Shown here piece by piece: positions 1 through 7,646 of a DNA stretch of 11,547 nt; the stretch's first letter is position 1, and each line of letters opens with the position of its first letter. The notes below the pieces were generated by a model. That model worked only from the letters and a program-made list of their open reading frames with translations, did no database searches and was not told where the DNA came from. The stretch is from Hemicentrotus pulcherrimus. Taxonomy: Eukaryota; Echinodermata; Echinoidea; Camarodonta; Strongylocentrotidae. The stretch covers positions 43,332 to 54,878 of the forward strand of contig BEXV01002339.1 in assembly GCA_003118195.1 (NCBI GenBank). The letters run 5' to 3'. The translations under genes were made by a program, and so were the position numbers.

Positions 1-80
1 AAAAAAAAATAAGCATGCATGGGCCTATGTTTATGAATGTAATCCATTATCTTGTTCATTCGTACATTATAAAAAAAACT

Positions 81-104
81 ATTGAATTGAATTGAAATGA
101 ATGG
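81..104. repeat. Short ATTGA pentamer run, possible retroposon tail
   Basis: Three ATTGA units followed by AATGAATGG. Short pentameric tails of this kind often end LINE- or SINE-type retroposons, so this may mark the 3' end of an element covering the left edge of the repeat. No reverse transcriptase or SINE head is visible directly upstream in the window. An identical run occurs in copy 2 at 7727-7750. Confidence 0.4.
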
Positions 105-437
105 TTTATTCGAGATAAAATTCAAGTTACATGACTGACCCGATAAAGTTGACGTGCGCAATAGCCTATAATCGAGGAAAGATTATATTGAGAAAATACA
201 TATCATTGCAATCATTTTAATTATTTCAATATATTCAGTATTAAATCAGTTTTCGGGAAATGTCCTTTTAATGCTATTTTTGATTATTTGCACGTTTAAT
301 TGAGTTGCGAATGTATGGAGCTAGAATATCTTTTACACATAAACTTGAGATAAATTTAACATCCTTCTGGCCCAAAACAGACGTTCTGTATCATTACATT
401 GTTTATGGCAAGTAAGATAAAAATATATAAGAAACCA

Positions 438-747
438 GGGGGTGTTTCACAAAGATCCTAAGTAGAACTTAACTCTAAGTAGGACTTAAAAGTTATAGAG
501 AGCCATTTGTAGCCTTAAAATTAAATATATTCAAGAGCAGAAATTCAAGTATTTTAGACTTTACATAAATTCGACATCAAGAACATGAATTCTCCTTGAC
601 AATAGAAAATATGAATGATTTGAATCAACATTTCAAGTCTTTTAAAATAACTTTAACAACATATTTTCAAAGATGCTAATGGCTTTCCATAATTGTTAAG
701 TCCAACTTAGAGATAAGTTCAACTTAGGTTGTTTGTGAAACACCCCC
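438..747. mobile_element. MITE-like element with long inverted ends (copy 1)
   Basis: A 310-bp element whose ends are inverted copies of each other. Both begin GGGGGTGTTTCACAAA and stay alignable for about 70 bp with roughly nine mismatches. The flanks are AGAAACCA (430-437) and AGAAAACA (748-755), an 8-bp direct duplication with one mismatch, the length typical of hAT-superfamily insertions. Each arm contains a doublet of about 16 bp built on CTAAGT...ACTTAA, itself nearly palindromic. The interior is AT-rich with no open frame, so the element is non-autonomous. The hAT assignment rests only on the 8-bp duplication; the ends lack the usual CAG start, so the superfamily stays open. It predates the long repeat that contains it. 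Confidence 0.8.
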
Positions 748-755
748 AGAAAACA

Positions 756-2120
756 GACAATTGGGAAAATGTAGATAAAAGATAATACAACCACTGAAAC
801 GCCAGGGATTGAAAAGGTTAACATCCTGACTTTGTAAAAGACGCTGTCTCAGTCGCCCAGGTTGTAAACAGTAGTTTTTACCAAATTATTCAATACAAAC
901 ATCACAAACTAACGTTATCTTTAAATTAATACAAAACTAAATATCCCATCAACACAAGACCTTTAAGTTGGAGACGTTATCAAGAGGGGGAAAAAGGGAA
1001 AAAAAAAGAAGCGGTAAGGAAATATAGAGCCTTACAGTAAACCAATGAATGAAACAAAGCGAGAGAAAGCGAGAAATAAAACATACATTTAAACAAATAC
1101 TTCATATTCTTTTGTCACTACTATATAAATATCCAATATTATATATATTATTATTAACATTGTGTCGTGAACTTCAAATATTTTGTTTGAAAAAGGTCAA
1201 GTGCTCATTGAGTGTAGTGCTCAGCAAACGTTTGATGGTCATTCATAAATCATAGATTCTTTTTTTTTTTCTTCAGATGAATACTTTCTTGTCAATGATC
1301 GGGATAATCACTGATTTCAATACCTGACCCAAACTTTATATTTTAGGAAATCCTCAGTAATCTGAGAGTGAAAATCTCAATTAAAGATTGATAAAAAAAA
1401 ACCCATCCATCGTCGGTGCGCGTTTTCATGTATTTATATGAGATTTTGGAGTACCTATGTGCGAGGTCAGGATTTCTTTATTCCAAGGATTGGCTTTTTC
1501 AAAATGAATGAAGTTACCCGCTAGAATCAAAAGTATGACGCAAACGTTTCCAAGAGAGTATTTACATGATAAATGGTCCCAGTGGAATGGCCGTTTTAAC
1601 GACCGTGCTTCGACTGGAGTTTGCAAAAAAATCGCATGAGGATTATCATCATAGCTTTTCAAAGGTAAATTGTAGCTGGATGACTGTATCTGGCTAAGTT
1701 TGATCAAATTTGATAAGAGATATAATATTAATCAAAGTAAAATACACCCCTTAGATGATTTATAGTTGGCATATATTCACATATGATGAGAGATTTGTGC
1801 ACACCATCGCCACATTAAAGAAAAGCAGAGGTGCGGACTTTGACCATTTTAAAGAAGGAAAAAATAGCAGACGCGACGAAACAGAGATAAGCCCACACAA
1901 ATGTTTCAATATTCAAATAATAAAAGTCGACCCTATGTTTTTTCAATGTTGATCATAATGGCGATTAGAATGATTACCCTATACTCCCATCAGCCTAAGG
2001 GGCGTATATTGAATATAATTTATAATAATGGGGGAGGGTGTTGTCACATAGAATTTTACTGATTTGCTCGACCCCTCCCCTAGTCCAAAATAACCAAATG
2101 AAATAAGGACAGATTAGAGT
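756..2120. other. Gene-free stretch in repeat copy 1 (also 8402-9766)
   Basis: AT-rich DNA with a purine-rich patch near 983-1020 and a T11 run at 1260-1270 followed by CTTCAG, which looks like a 3' splice acceptor ending at 1276. The frame after it closes after 16 codons. Short open frames at 1049-1255 (+), 1426-1707 (-) and 1755-1952 (+) match no family I recognise. A GC stem of about 8 bp (2030-2038 with 2072-2080) can form around a ~33-base loop. I see nothing else. Confidence 0.6.
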
Positions 2121-2171
2121 GGGAGAGAGAGAGAGGGGGAGACAAAGATAGAAAGAGTGTGTTTATACATA

Positions 2172-2215
<44 letters not shown>

Positions 2216-2264
2216 GTGCGTATGCGTGTGTGTCTGTGAGTGTGTGTGTGTGTGAGAGAGAGAG

Positions 2265-2295
<31 letters not shown>

Positions 2296-2297
2296 AG
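2121..2297. repeat. Compound GA / TG / GA microsatellite
   Basis: GA-rich tract at 2124-2140, then a pure (TG)15 run at 2177-2206, an interrupted TG section to about 2253, and (GA)n with one AAAG interruption to 2297. On the minus strand it reads as a Ser/Leu and Thr/His run, so the open frame at 2080-2346 is a by-product of the dinucleotide repeat. The first GA tract is where the two long direct repeats part. Confidence 0.97.
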
Positions 2298-3584
2298 CGT
2301 AAAAATCATTTGTGATTTTCCAACAAACCACGGAACTATACTTCAATAGACGATAGTGAATTTACGGCGTCGAACATAACTAAATTTCAACCTAATGACC
2401 CACAGTTTGTATCTACTTGCCAATCAGTTATTTTGCAGAATGAAAGCCAGCAATAGTTCGAAAACGAAAGGACAGCCTTGTACATATCAAAACTGCCCCT
2501 GACATTAAACTTGTCCCATGTTCAAAGAAACTTTCAACTCACATTACAATTAACACCCATCTGCCTACCAGGTGTCATTGACCGTTGACCCCTGGTATCA
2601 CTAAATTGATCTAATGTCTTTTTATGTGTACTGCACTACTAATATTAGTAGAAAAGTTCGAGGGATGTTTGCACTTTGCCTTTAGGTAAACAATGGATGC
2701 AAATATGGGTATCATTAGAGTGCTTGTATATCAAATATTAACGTAACGCGCGGGAAATCTTCCAAGTTTCCCCCACATCAAACCATAGCATTTGGAGGGG
2801 GGGGGTGAGGGGATGGGGAAAGGAAATGGTAAAGACAAGCTTGTATGCACATCCACAAAGTGAACAACGTGTTCAAACCGATTAAAAAAACAAATAACAA
2901 CATAAAAACCTGCAAACAAAATTGCACAGGTTGAAGACGAAGAACTACTGTAGTCATTTATTTAACTCCTCTTTTTTGTTTTAATAATTAAATTATATCA
3001 TTTTAGGACTGCATGAACATTGCTGGCCCCAGAGTAACAAATGGTTATCGTATAGTATAGGATTAGCTTAAAGGTATGTACAGGTTCTTGCTTTTTCTTC
3101 TCAATTGCATGGTCCCCATTTAAATTTGCATTTGATAATTGACTTGATGAAGACAAAGAACATTAAATAAAAGATTGATAGATTTTTTTTTTTTATCGAT
3201 TATTGCTTCATTATTTTCGTTTGTTCTTTTGTTTTACAACTAACAATTCTGATCATTCAAAGCTTTATTCATTCTTTCAATATCAGAACGATTCAAATGA
3301 AATGATAGGCGTACTAAAACCAGAATATACCCTTATTTTGGGGGGCCTTTGAAATGTAGAGGGAGGTATTTTCTTTTAGTTCTTTCCCCTCGTTCCCTCC
3401 AAGGTACCTGAACAAATATTAGCATGAGTTTATTACTCTGGATATTAATACACAAGGTATGAACATAGACCGCATATCATTCAAATACAATGCAGACCCT
3501 TGTCTCAAGAAACATTTCTCAGAAATTTTGAAGAAAAAGAAATAATTGAAGCAAAGACCACACAACACTGATTTGCTACGTTAC
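2298..3584. other. Gene-free stretch
   Basis: Unremarkable AT-rich sequence apart from the G-run at 2797-2818 (listed separately), a T12 run at 3183-3194 and scattered AATAAA words. No frame longer than about 70 codons and no recognisable element. Confidence 0.55.
2797..2818 (+). other. G-quadruplex-capable G-run
   Basis: Nine G, then TGA, four G, AT, four G. Splitting the G9 run gives four G-tracts of at least three with loops of 1-3 bases, which fits the standard G-quadruplex pattern. It stands out in an AT-rich setting. No gene or promoter is visible beside it. Confidence 0.7.
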
Positions 3585-3957
3585 GATGTTTCTAAGAATT
3601 ATTTTCCGATTAGGCATTGGACATTATTTCTACACCTCAAGTTACTTCAAATGATACACAAGGTCGCTGACCCGCCTTTTGTGGGGCAAAGGGAACTATA
3701 TTTTGTTGTCTTTTCCCCTAGGGCGGCCTTTATCCAGCGATTGAAATGCTGATTTTCGTTATGGTACCGCACACAAATCCATACGAAAATGTAACATGAT
3801 ACATGACATAAATATTGTCATTTAACGAACAATGGGTACCATGAAATAATCTTATAAGGGTGACTAAAACATCTCAACAAATGATAATAAACAGCTTGTT
3901 TTCATTGTTGTTTTGTGTGAAACATGTAAATATTTTTTTCAATGTTCATCATGATAT
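3585..3957 (+). repeat. Diverged duplication, unit A
   Basis: Matches unit B (4043-4397) in the same order and orientation. The best-kept part starts GATGTTTCTAAGAATT and runs about 100 bp at roughly 89% identity, followed by shared words around GGGCGGCCTTT, AGCGATTGAAA and GCACACAAAT, then weaker similarity to the TTTTGTGTGAAACAT region. Offset is 458 bp at the start and drifts through indels. An open frame runs through it (3546-3752), but codon differences from unit B are mostly amino-acid-changing, so it is probably not coding. Likely an old tandem duplication or two copies of an unidentified repeat. Confidence 0.8.
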
Positions 3958-4042
3958 TTTTTTTTTTAATGAATGGTACAAAATGAGAAATAATTATACC
4001 ATTATTCTTACATATATACTTATAACGCCCTTCATTAAGAAT

Positions 4043-4397
4043 GATGTTTCTAAGAATTGTTTTCAGATTGGGCATTGGACATTATTCGTACACATCATAT
4101 TACTTCAAATGATACATAAGGTCGTTGACCCGGCTTTTGTGGGGGAGAAGGTGTACTAGGGCGGCCTTTGTCAAGCGATTGAAACGCTGTTTTTTTTTTT
4201 TTGTTTTTTTTTTTAGGCACTGCACACAAATTCATGATGCATGAAAAATAAAAAGATTTTACGCAACATTTGTAAAATAAATGAATATTACAAGAGTGAG
4301 TAAAGCATTAAAAGCAGTTAAAGAAAACAAAAATCTTGCTTTCAGTTTAAGATTTTGTGTAAAACATTCAGATATTTTTATCGGTTTAACATGATTA
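4043..4397 (+). repeat. Diverged duplication, unit B
   Basis: Partner of unit A. It has gained a T13-G-T11 tract (4190-4214) at the place where unit A has a short TTTTCG stretch. That tract followed by AGGCACTG imitates a splice acceptor, but it is explained as homopolymer growth within the repeat. The frame ending at 4159 reads through the conserved part in the same phase as in unit A. Confidence 0.8.
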
Positions 4398-5929
4398 CAA
4401 AAATAATAGTTCAGGTGGTAAGTTTTGTCTTCTTAATGTCGAAAAGATAATTCCATTGTCAAAAGTAAATAATGGAGGTACATTTAAAAACTAAATTAAG
4501 CATACCCTTTATTACCAGGTTTTTGTAAGTTTAAGTATGTGAAATATTGATTGATTTTGTCCCTATTTATGTTTAGTGATAATGTGACATATTCAAAGCT
4601 TACATATAAAAGTATTCGACAAAGGCCTTGATTCAATAACCCCACATTCTTGAGTTACGAAAAACATCTATAATACAGGGGATATCAAAAAAAAAAATTG
4701 TTATTGTATATCGTGATTACTATCCGAGGCTGTAATGATATGACTTGTTGCGAAATGGGAAATACTTCGGGATTATGTCGAAATTAACATACTTTTTTTA
4801 CTCCTGAATAATACAAAATAAGGAGCCATTTAAATTACATAGATATAAAACTGTGCATTTAGAATGAGACTTTATAAAATACGAATATTAAAAATGTTAT
4901 AAAATTCAAAATTTCCGGAAAAACATCAAATATGCAAATTGGCAGCTTCGAAACATGAAAATAGAGCAATGATTTGGGTGCCTTACTTAGATACTCTAGT
5001 TTTATGATCTACTTTAACCCCCTACCAACCACAAACGTTAACCTTGTTTTGTGGTGAATAATTTCAATAATTGCCATTAAACAAGTGCCAGGACATTCTT
5101 TTGTAAGATCTCCTAAATTGATTCAATAAGTCGACGTTTCAGAAGAAATTATTCCGAGGGACCCTGAAAAGTTGATGACATCGTGGCCGCAGCGAGTAAT
5201 TATGGAGAAGGTAAAAAAAGGGGGGCTTTGTTTCACATCCGTTTTAGTATCGTTCAACGTCACGTTCTCAATAAATTGCATAAACCAAAAAAAATTGCCG
5301 ACTATCGAATTCGTTTGTTAGATATTGGTAATATTAAAGTCGAACTTGTATGATGTATTGATTTATTATGCCAAAATGACAAAACTTTATAGATTACTCT
5401 TACATTGCAATGAAAGTCTGTAGACACAATTTTATTATTTTATTCCTATTTACTCCTCTTATTTTTCTTCATAATCGTTAATCGGATCAAATTTAGCTAA
5501 CAAGCTTGAATTCTTTTTCTTCTTCTCGTTTTTGAGGACAAATGATAGAATATAACGAATTTTCTGATACTATGGAACAATCATTTGGGATTTGTATAGG
5601 GAAATACTTAGTTGTTGGTTGGGATGTTCTACACCTTTCTTGGTGCATCATAGAAATTTTCGACGTTGTCTTTATAAGGAGTAGTAGGAGGAGAATTATA
5701 TTTTAATAATCATTTCATTCTATAATATTCAGGTTGTTCGGAATAACAAGGATCATTTAAATACAACAATTAAAAACTTGTAATTTGTAAGAGCATTAAT
5801 AATTTGAACTGCATTCAGAAAATTTGATTTTCTGAGTATAAACTGCCAAAGATTTAATTCCATCAGTTGAGATGATAGAAAAACTGATATCCTTTTCTGA
5901 ATTAAAAGTTTGGTGTTGCACCCTTTAGT
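4398..5929. other. Gene-free stretch
   Basis: AT-rich sequence without long frames or clear repeats. A minus-strand open frame of 64 codons (5753-5947) starts at the edge of the CpG-richer island; it matches nothing I know and shows no splice donor. If that promoter fires in both directions, this is where the opposite transcript would lie. Confidence 0.5.
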
Positions 5930-5943
5930 GCGCAGGAGCGACA

Positions 5944-5951
5944 TCACGTGA
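5944..5951. promoter_or_regulatory. E-box TCACGTGA
   Basis: Perfect 8-bp palindrome with a CACGTG core, the site type bound by bHLH-ZIP factors such as USF and MITF/TFE. It sits 44 bp upstream of the X-box. Confidence 0.5.
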
Positions 5952-5980
5952 CTTCAAAAAGCTCCGAGCGAACGCCCATT

Positions 5981-5985
5981 CCAAT
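5981..5985 (+). promoter_or_regulatory. CCAAT box
   Basis: CCAAT directly 5' of the X-box, two bases apart, and about 70 bp upstream of the inferred start. NF-Y sites commonly lie at this distance and often close to RFX sites. Confidence 0.45.
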
Positions 5986-5987
5986 CT

Positions 5988-6001
5988 GTCACCATGGCAA
6001 C
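5988..6001. promoter_or_regulatory. RFX X-box GTCACCATGGCAAC
   Basis: Every position fits the general RFX consensus GTNRCC-NN-RGYAAC, with both half-sites intact. RFX factors bind such imperfect palindromes in promoters of cilium genes across animals, and in some other genes. The site also contains CACCATGG, a good start-codon context at 5994, but the frame from it stops after 33 codons and lies upstream of the inferred start of transcription, so I read it as a binding site. Confidence 0.65.
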
Positions 6002-6027
6002 GAAACCACTGATGCGGAATGGATGGG

Positions 6028-6034
6028 ATAAAAA
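6028..6034 (+). promoter_or_regulatory. TATA-like element ATAAAAA
   Basis: Located 27 bp after the X-box and about 25 bp before candidate start positions near 6050-6060. Such A/T words are common in this DNA; its only support is position within the cluster. Confidence 0.35.
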
Positions 6035-6054
6035 CAGCCTCCGACCATTCACTA

Positions 6055-6245
6055 ACACTATTTTACCTTCTCATCATCGAATACTACGCTGCTAGGGAGA
6101 AGGTCGTTTAGTCGGGGAGTAATAATCATCTTTGGCAGAGTTAATCACTTTGCTTTCGGCGGAGTTTATCAATTTCATTTCGGCAGAGTTTATCACCTTT
6201 TTGCGCCATAATTATTTTGGATCATCATTTTTTCTGGTGCTTCAG
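6055..6245 (+). other. Candidate non-coding first exon with splice donor
   Basis: From the inferred start near 6055 the sequence runs to TTCAG|GTGAGTAA, a perfect CAG|GTGAGT 5' splice donor at 6245/6246. Frames inside are short, so this would be untranslated leader. The TTTTTTCTGGTGCTTCAG just before the junction could also be read as an acceptor, making the direction of the call uncertain. The next plausible acceptor (TTTATTTTCAG ending at 6642) is followed by quickly closing frames. No coding exon is identified. Confidence 0.4.
6131..6197 (+). repeat. Three-fold ~24-bp repeat carrying GATA-type cores
   Basis: Units start at 6131, 6154 and 6178, each of the form TTT(C)GGCRGAGTTWATCAM. Units two and three contain TTATCA, which is TGATAA on the other strand, the core bound by GATA factors; unit one has TTAATC instead. 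It lies inside the candidate first exon, just downstream of the promoter cluster. Confidence 0.75.
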
Positions 6246-6246
6246 G

Positions 6247-6897
6247 TGAGTAAAAAAAACATTTTTATTTTAAAGGCAATGCTCAAGATTCTTTAACGCA
6301 GGCATGCAGTAGGTGGCGAATTCCGCCAAGTAATTTCGAGCTGAGAAAAATAATTACAAATTGATAAAACAGAATAAAATCACCATCAATGTCAAGTTTA
6401 TTCTCAATCAATTTAATTGTTTATTGTATAATTTTTAGTTTAAGGAAGGTCACGAATTTCCATCTCTTATGATGGACAATAAAGATAAACCTTTGTTATG
6501 AACCTTGTGAATCTCATGCAATCATACTTGATTAACAAATGGTAAGAAATATGAAAATAATATTTTTTAAATTCTACTTCTCACATCCTTAGTGGCACTG
6601 AATGGGTTGTAAATTATTATTAAGAAAAGGCTTTATTTTCAGGTCGTTTTAAATACTGATTTTTGGCATGAAATCATGACCGATACAAAATTCCTTTCGA
6701 GTTGACAATAATCAGAGTTTAAAGTAATTCTCATTGATGAGTTACTGCTGCATTTAAGTTTGCAGTAAGTTTAAAAGTGGAGATGCCGGGGTATTGTGGT
6801 AAAAGAAAGTATCTTCTAGATGAACAACAATGCGAAAATATTACACTAGCGGCTGGTAATTCATTGAGAAGCATAATGGATGCATGGATTGTTTTCT
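6247..6897. other. Gene-free stretch, candidate first intron
   Basis: AT-rich, no long frames. TTATTTTCAG at 6633-6642 resembles an acceptor, without a coding frame behind it. No repeat recognised. Confidence 0.45.
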
Positions 6898-7270
6898 AGG
6901 GAAGTCCACCCTGATTTTAAGTTAGTTTTAATAGAAGCAGAAAAATAAGAGGAGAACTCGGAAGATACGTCATAGATTTGCCAATTCGTGTTTGATTGAT
7001 CTCACTCCAAAAATTCATTTCTTATTTTTAATCTAGGATCTTTTAAAGGAGAGGTATACCTTGATATTAAGTTGGTTTTAATAGAAGCAGAAATTGAAAG
7101 GAGAGCTCGGAAGATACGTCATAGAATCGCCAGTTCCTGTTTGATTGATCGCAACTTCAACAATTTCTTATGTTGAATAGAAGTTTGCTCAAACTTTCAC
7201 TGACCTTATCTTTACATTTGTTTGCCTTAATTAAAACCCGTTTGAACCATCCATAAGGATGGACTTCCCT
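6898..7270. mobile_element. Fold-back element with inverted ends and internal tandem repeat
   Basis: Ends are AGGGAAGTCCACCCT (6898-6912) and its inverted counterpart at 7256-7270, 14 of 15 bases matching. The left part is repeated at an offset of 149-150 bp: 6913-7000 and 7063-7150 share AAGTTRGTTTTAATAGAAGC, GGAGARCTCGGAAGATACGT and GTTTGATTGATC at high identity. The second unit also starts with a degenerate copy of the end motif (near 7046-7062), so the element looks like a head-to-tail dimer closed by an inverted end. No convincing target duplication is seen at the flanks. There is no coding capacity; superfamily unknown. Confidence 0.65.
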
Positions 7271-7392
7271 TTCAACTATTAAACTCAAATGCGAACAAAT
7301 TGGGAGCTATACTTTTTCCACTTTCGAGAATAATTTGAAATTGCGGTACCTTTATTTAGAGCAACCGCCATCATTCAAGAGCAGTAAGAAGA

Positions 7393-7470
7393 GGTTTCAT
7401 GGTCGAATAGTTTGAGCAATTCTGGCTGGAAATACAAAGGTTGTAGGTTCGATCCCAGACAAGGCAACGA
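7393..7470 (+). mobile_element. tRNA-derived SINE head, truncated
   Basis: GGTTCGATCCC at 7446-7456 is a perfect RNA polymerase III B-box. About 46 bp upstream, TGGTCGAATAG (7400-7410) fits the A-box loosely (about 8 of 11). The spacing equals that of a tRNA gene, but the stems do not fold into a proper tRNA, as expected for a SINE head. The sequence then reads AAGGCAACGATGT and meets the N at 7474, after which no typical SINE body follows. The head is thus either old and degenerate or cut by an assembly join. Confidence 0.65.
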
Positions 7471-7473
7471 TGT

Positions 7474-7474
7474 N
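7474..7474. other. Single ambiguous base N (possible contig join)
   Basis: This is the only N in the window. It falls at the end of the SINE head and 172 bp before the second long repeat. A lone N may be a base-call ambiguity or a minimal gap left by scaffolding. Confidence 0.9.
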
Positions 7475-7646
7475 TAAAGTTCATTTTTTTACTCAGTTAT
7501 ATATACCGCAAGTGAGTTTTTGTCTCATTATGTTTATGTATAGGCAATTAATATTGAAAGCGTTTATTCATTGTATTCAGTGGTATGGTGTTCTTGTTTG
7601 TATTACATTTGGATGCATTGTATTTTTTTTAATTAAAGGAAAAAGA

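Larger units (their letters stand above)
1..2137. repeat. Long direct repeat, copy 1 (2,137 bp)
   Basis: This block recurs at 7647-9783 with a constant offset of 7646. I compared many stretches by eye, including the T11 run at 1260-1270 and the A9 run near 1393, and found no difference; every open frame in it has an identical partner in copy 2. The left edge lies in an A-run (nine A here, ten in copy 2) exactly at the window start, so it may extend further left. The right edge lies in a GA tract: the copies agree through 2137 and differ from 2138 (G here, A in copy 2). It holds a MITE at 438-747 and no recognisable gene. Perfect identity means either a very recent duplication or one sequence placed twice in the assembly. 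Confidence 0.95.
5930..6060 (+). promoter_or_regulatory. Candidate RNA polymerase II core promoter
   Basis: This stretch is richer in CpG than the surrounding AT-rich DNA and gathers, in order, an E-box (5944-5951), a CCAAT box (5981-5985), an RFX X-box (5988-6001), a TATA-like ATAAAAA (6028-6034) and a pyrimidine-rich, initiator-like TTCACT around 6048-6053. The TATA-to-start spacing of about 20-30 bp and the CAG|GTGAGT donor at 6245/6246 fit a promoter reading rightward into a short first exon. Each motif alone is weak; the clustering and order are the argument. The transcribed gene is not identified. Confidence 0.55.

Noticed and set aside
1049..1255. 68-codon frame with a hydrophobic centre, repeated at 8695-8901
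   Set aside because: The hydrophobic stretch follows from AT-rich codons; there is no family match, and identity with the second copy only reflects the long repeat.
1260..1276. T11-CTTCAG followed by ATG, resembling a splice acceptor and start
   Set aside because: The frame closes after 16 codons and no matching donor or exon is apparent.
1426..1707. 93-codon minus-strand frame, repeated at 9072-9353
   Set aside because: No recognisable domain or start context, and its conservation between copies is no better than that of the surrounding non-coding DNA.
1755..1952. 65-codon plus-strand frame, repeated at 9401-9598
   Set aside because: Short, unrecognised, no promoter or splice signals beside it.
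2030..2080. GC hairpin as a possible terminator or structured RNA
   Set aside because: Only about eight pairs with a long loop, and it is formed by G-rich and C-rich patches without other support.
2080..2346. Minus-strand 88-codon frame rich in Ser/Leu and Thr/His
   Set aside because: It is the direct translation of the GA and TG dinucleotide repeats.
3546..4159. Two frames with similar peptides (HWTLF, LLQMIHKV and FVG in common)
   Set aside because: Over about 34 shared codons, eight differ in amino acid and only two are silent, the proportion expected without selection on protein. The similarity comes from the DNA duplication.
5994..6095. 33-codon frame starting in a good CACCATGG context
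   Set aside because: The ATG is the centre of the RFX X-box and lies upstream of the inferred transcription start; the peptide is short and unrecognised.
7400..7470. Functional tRNA gene
   Set aside because: The B-box is perfect, but the A-box is weak and the acceptor and anticodon stems do not pair, so a SINE head is the better reading.
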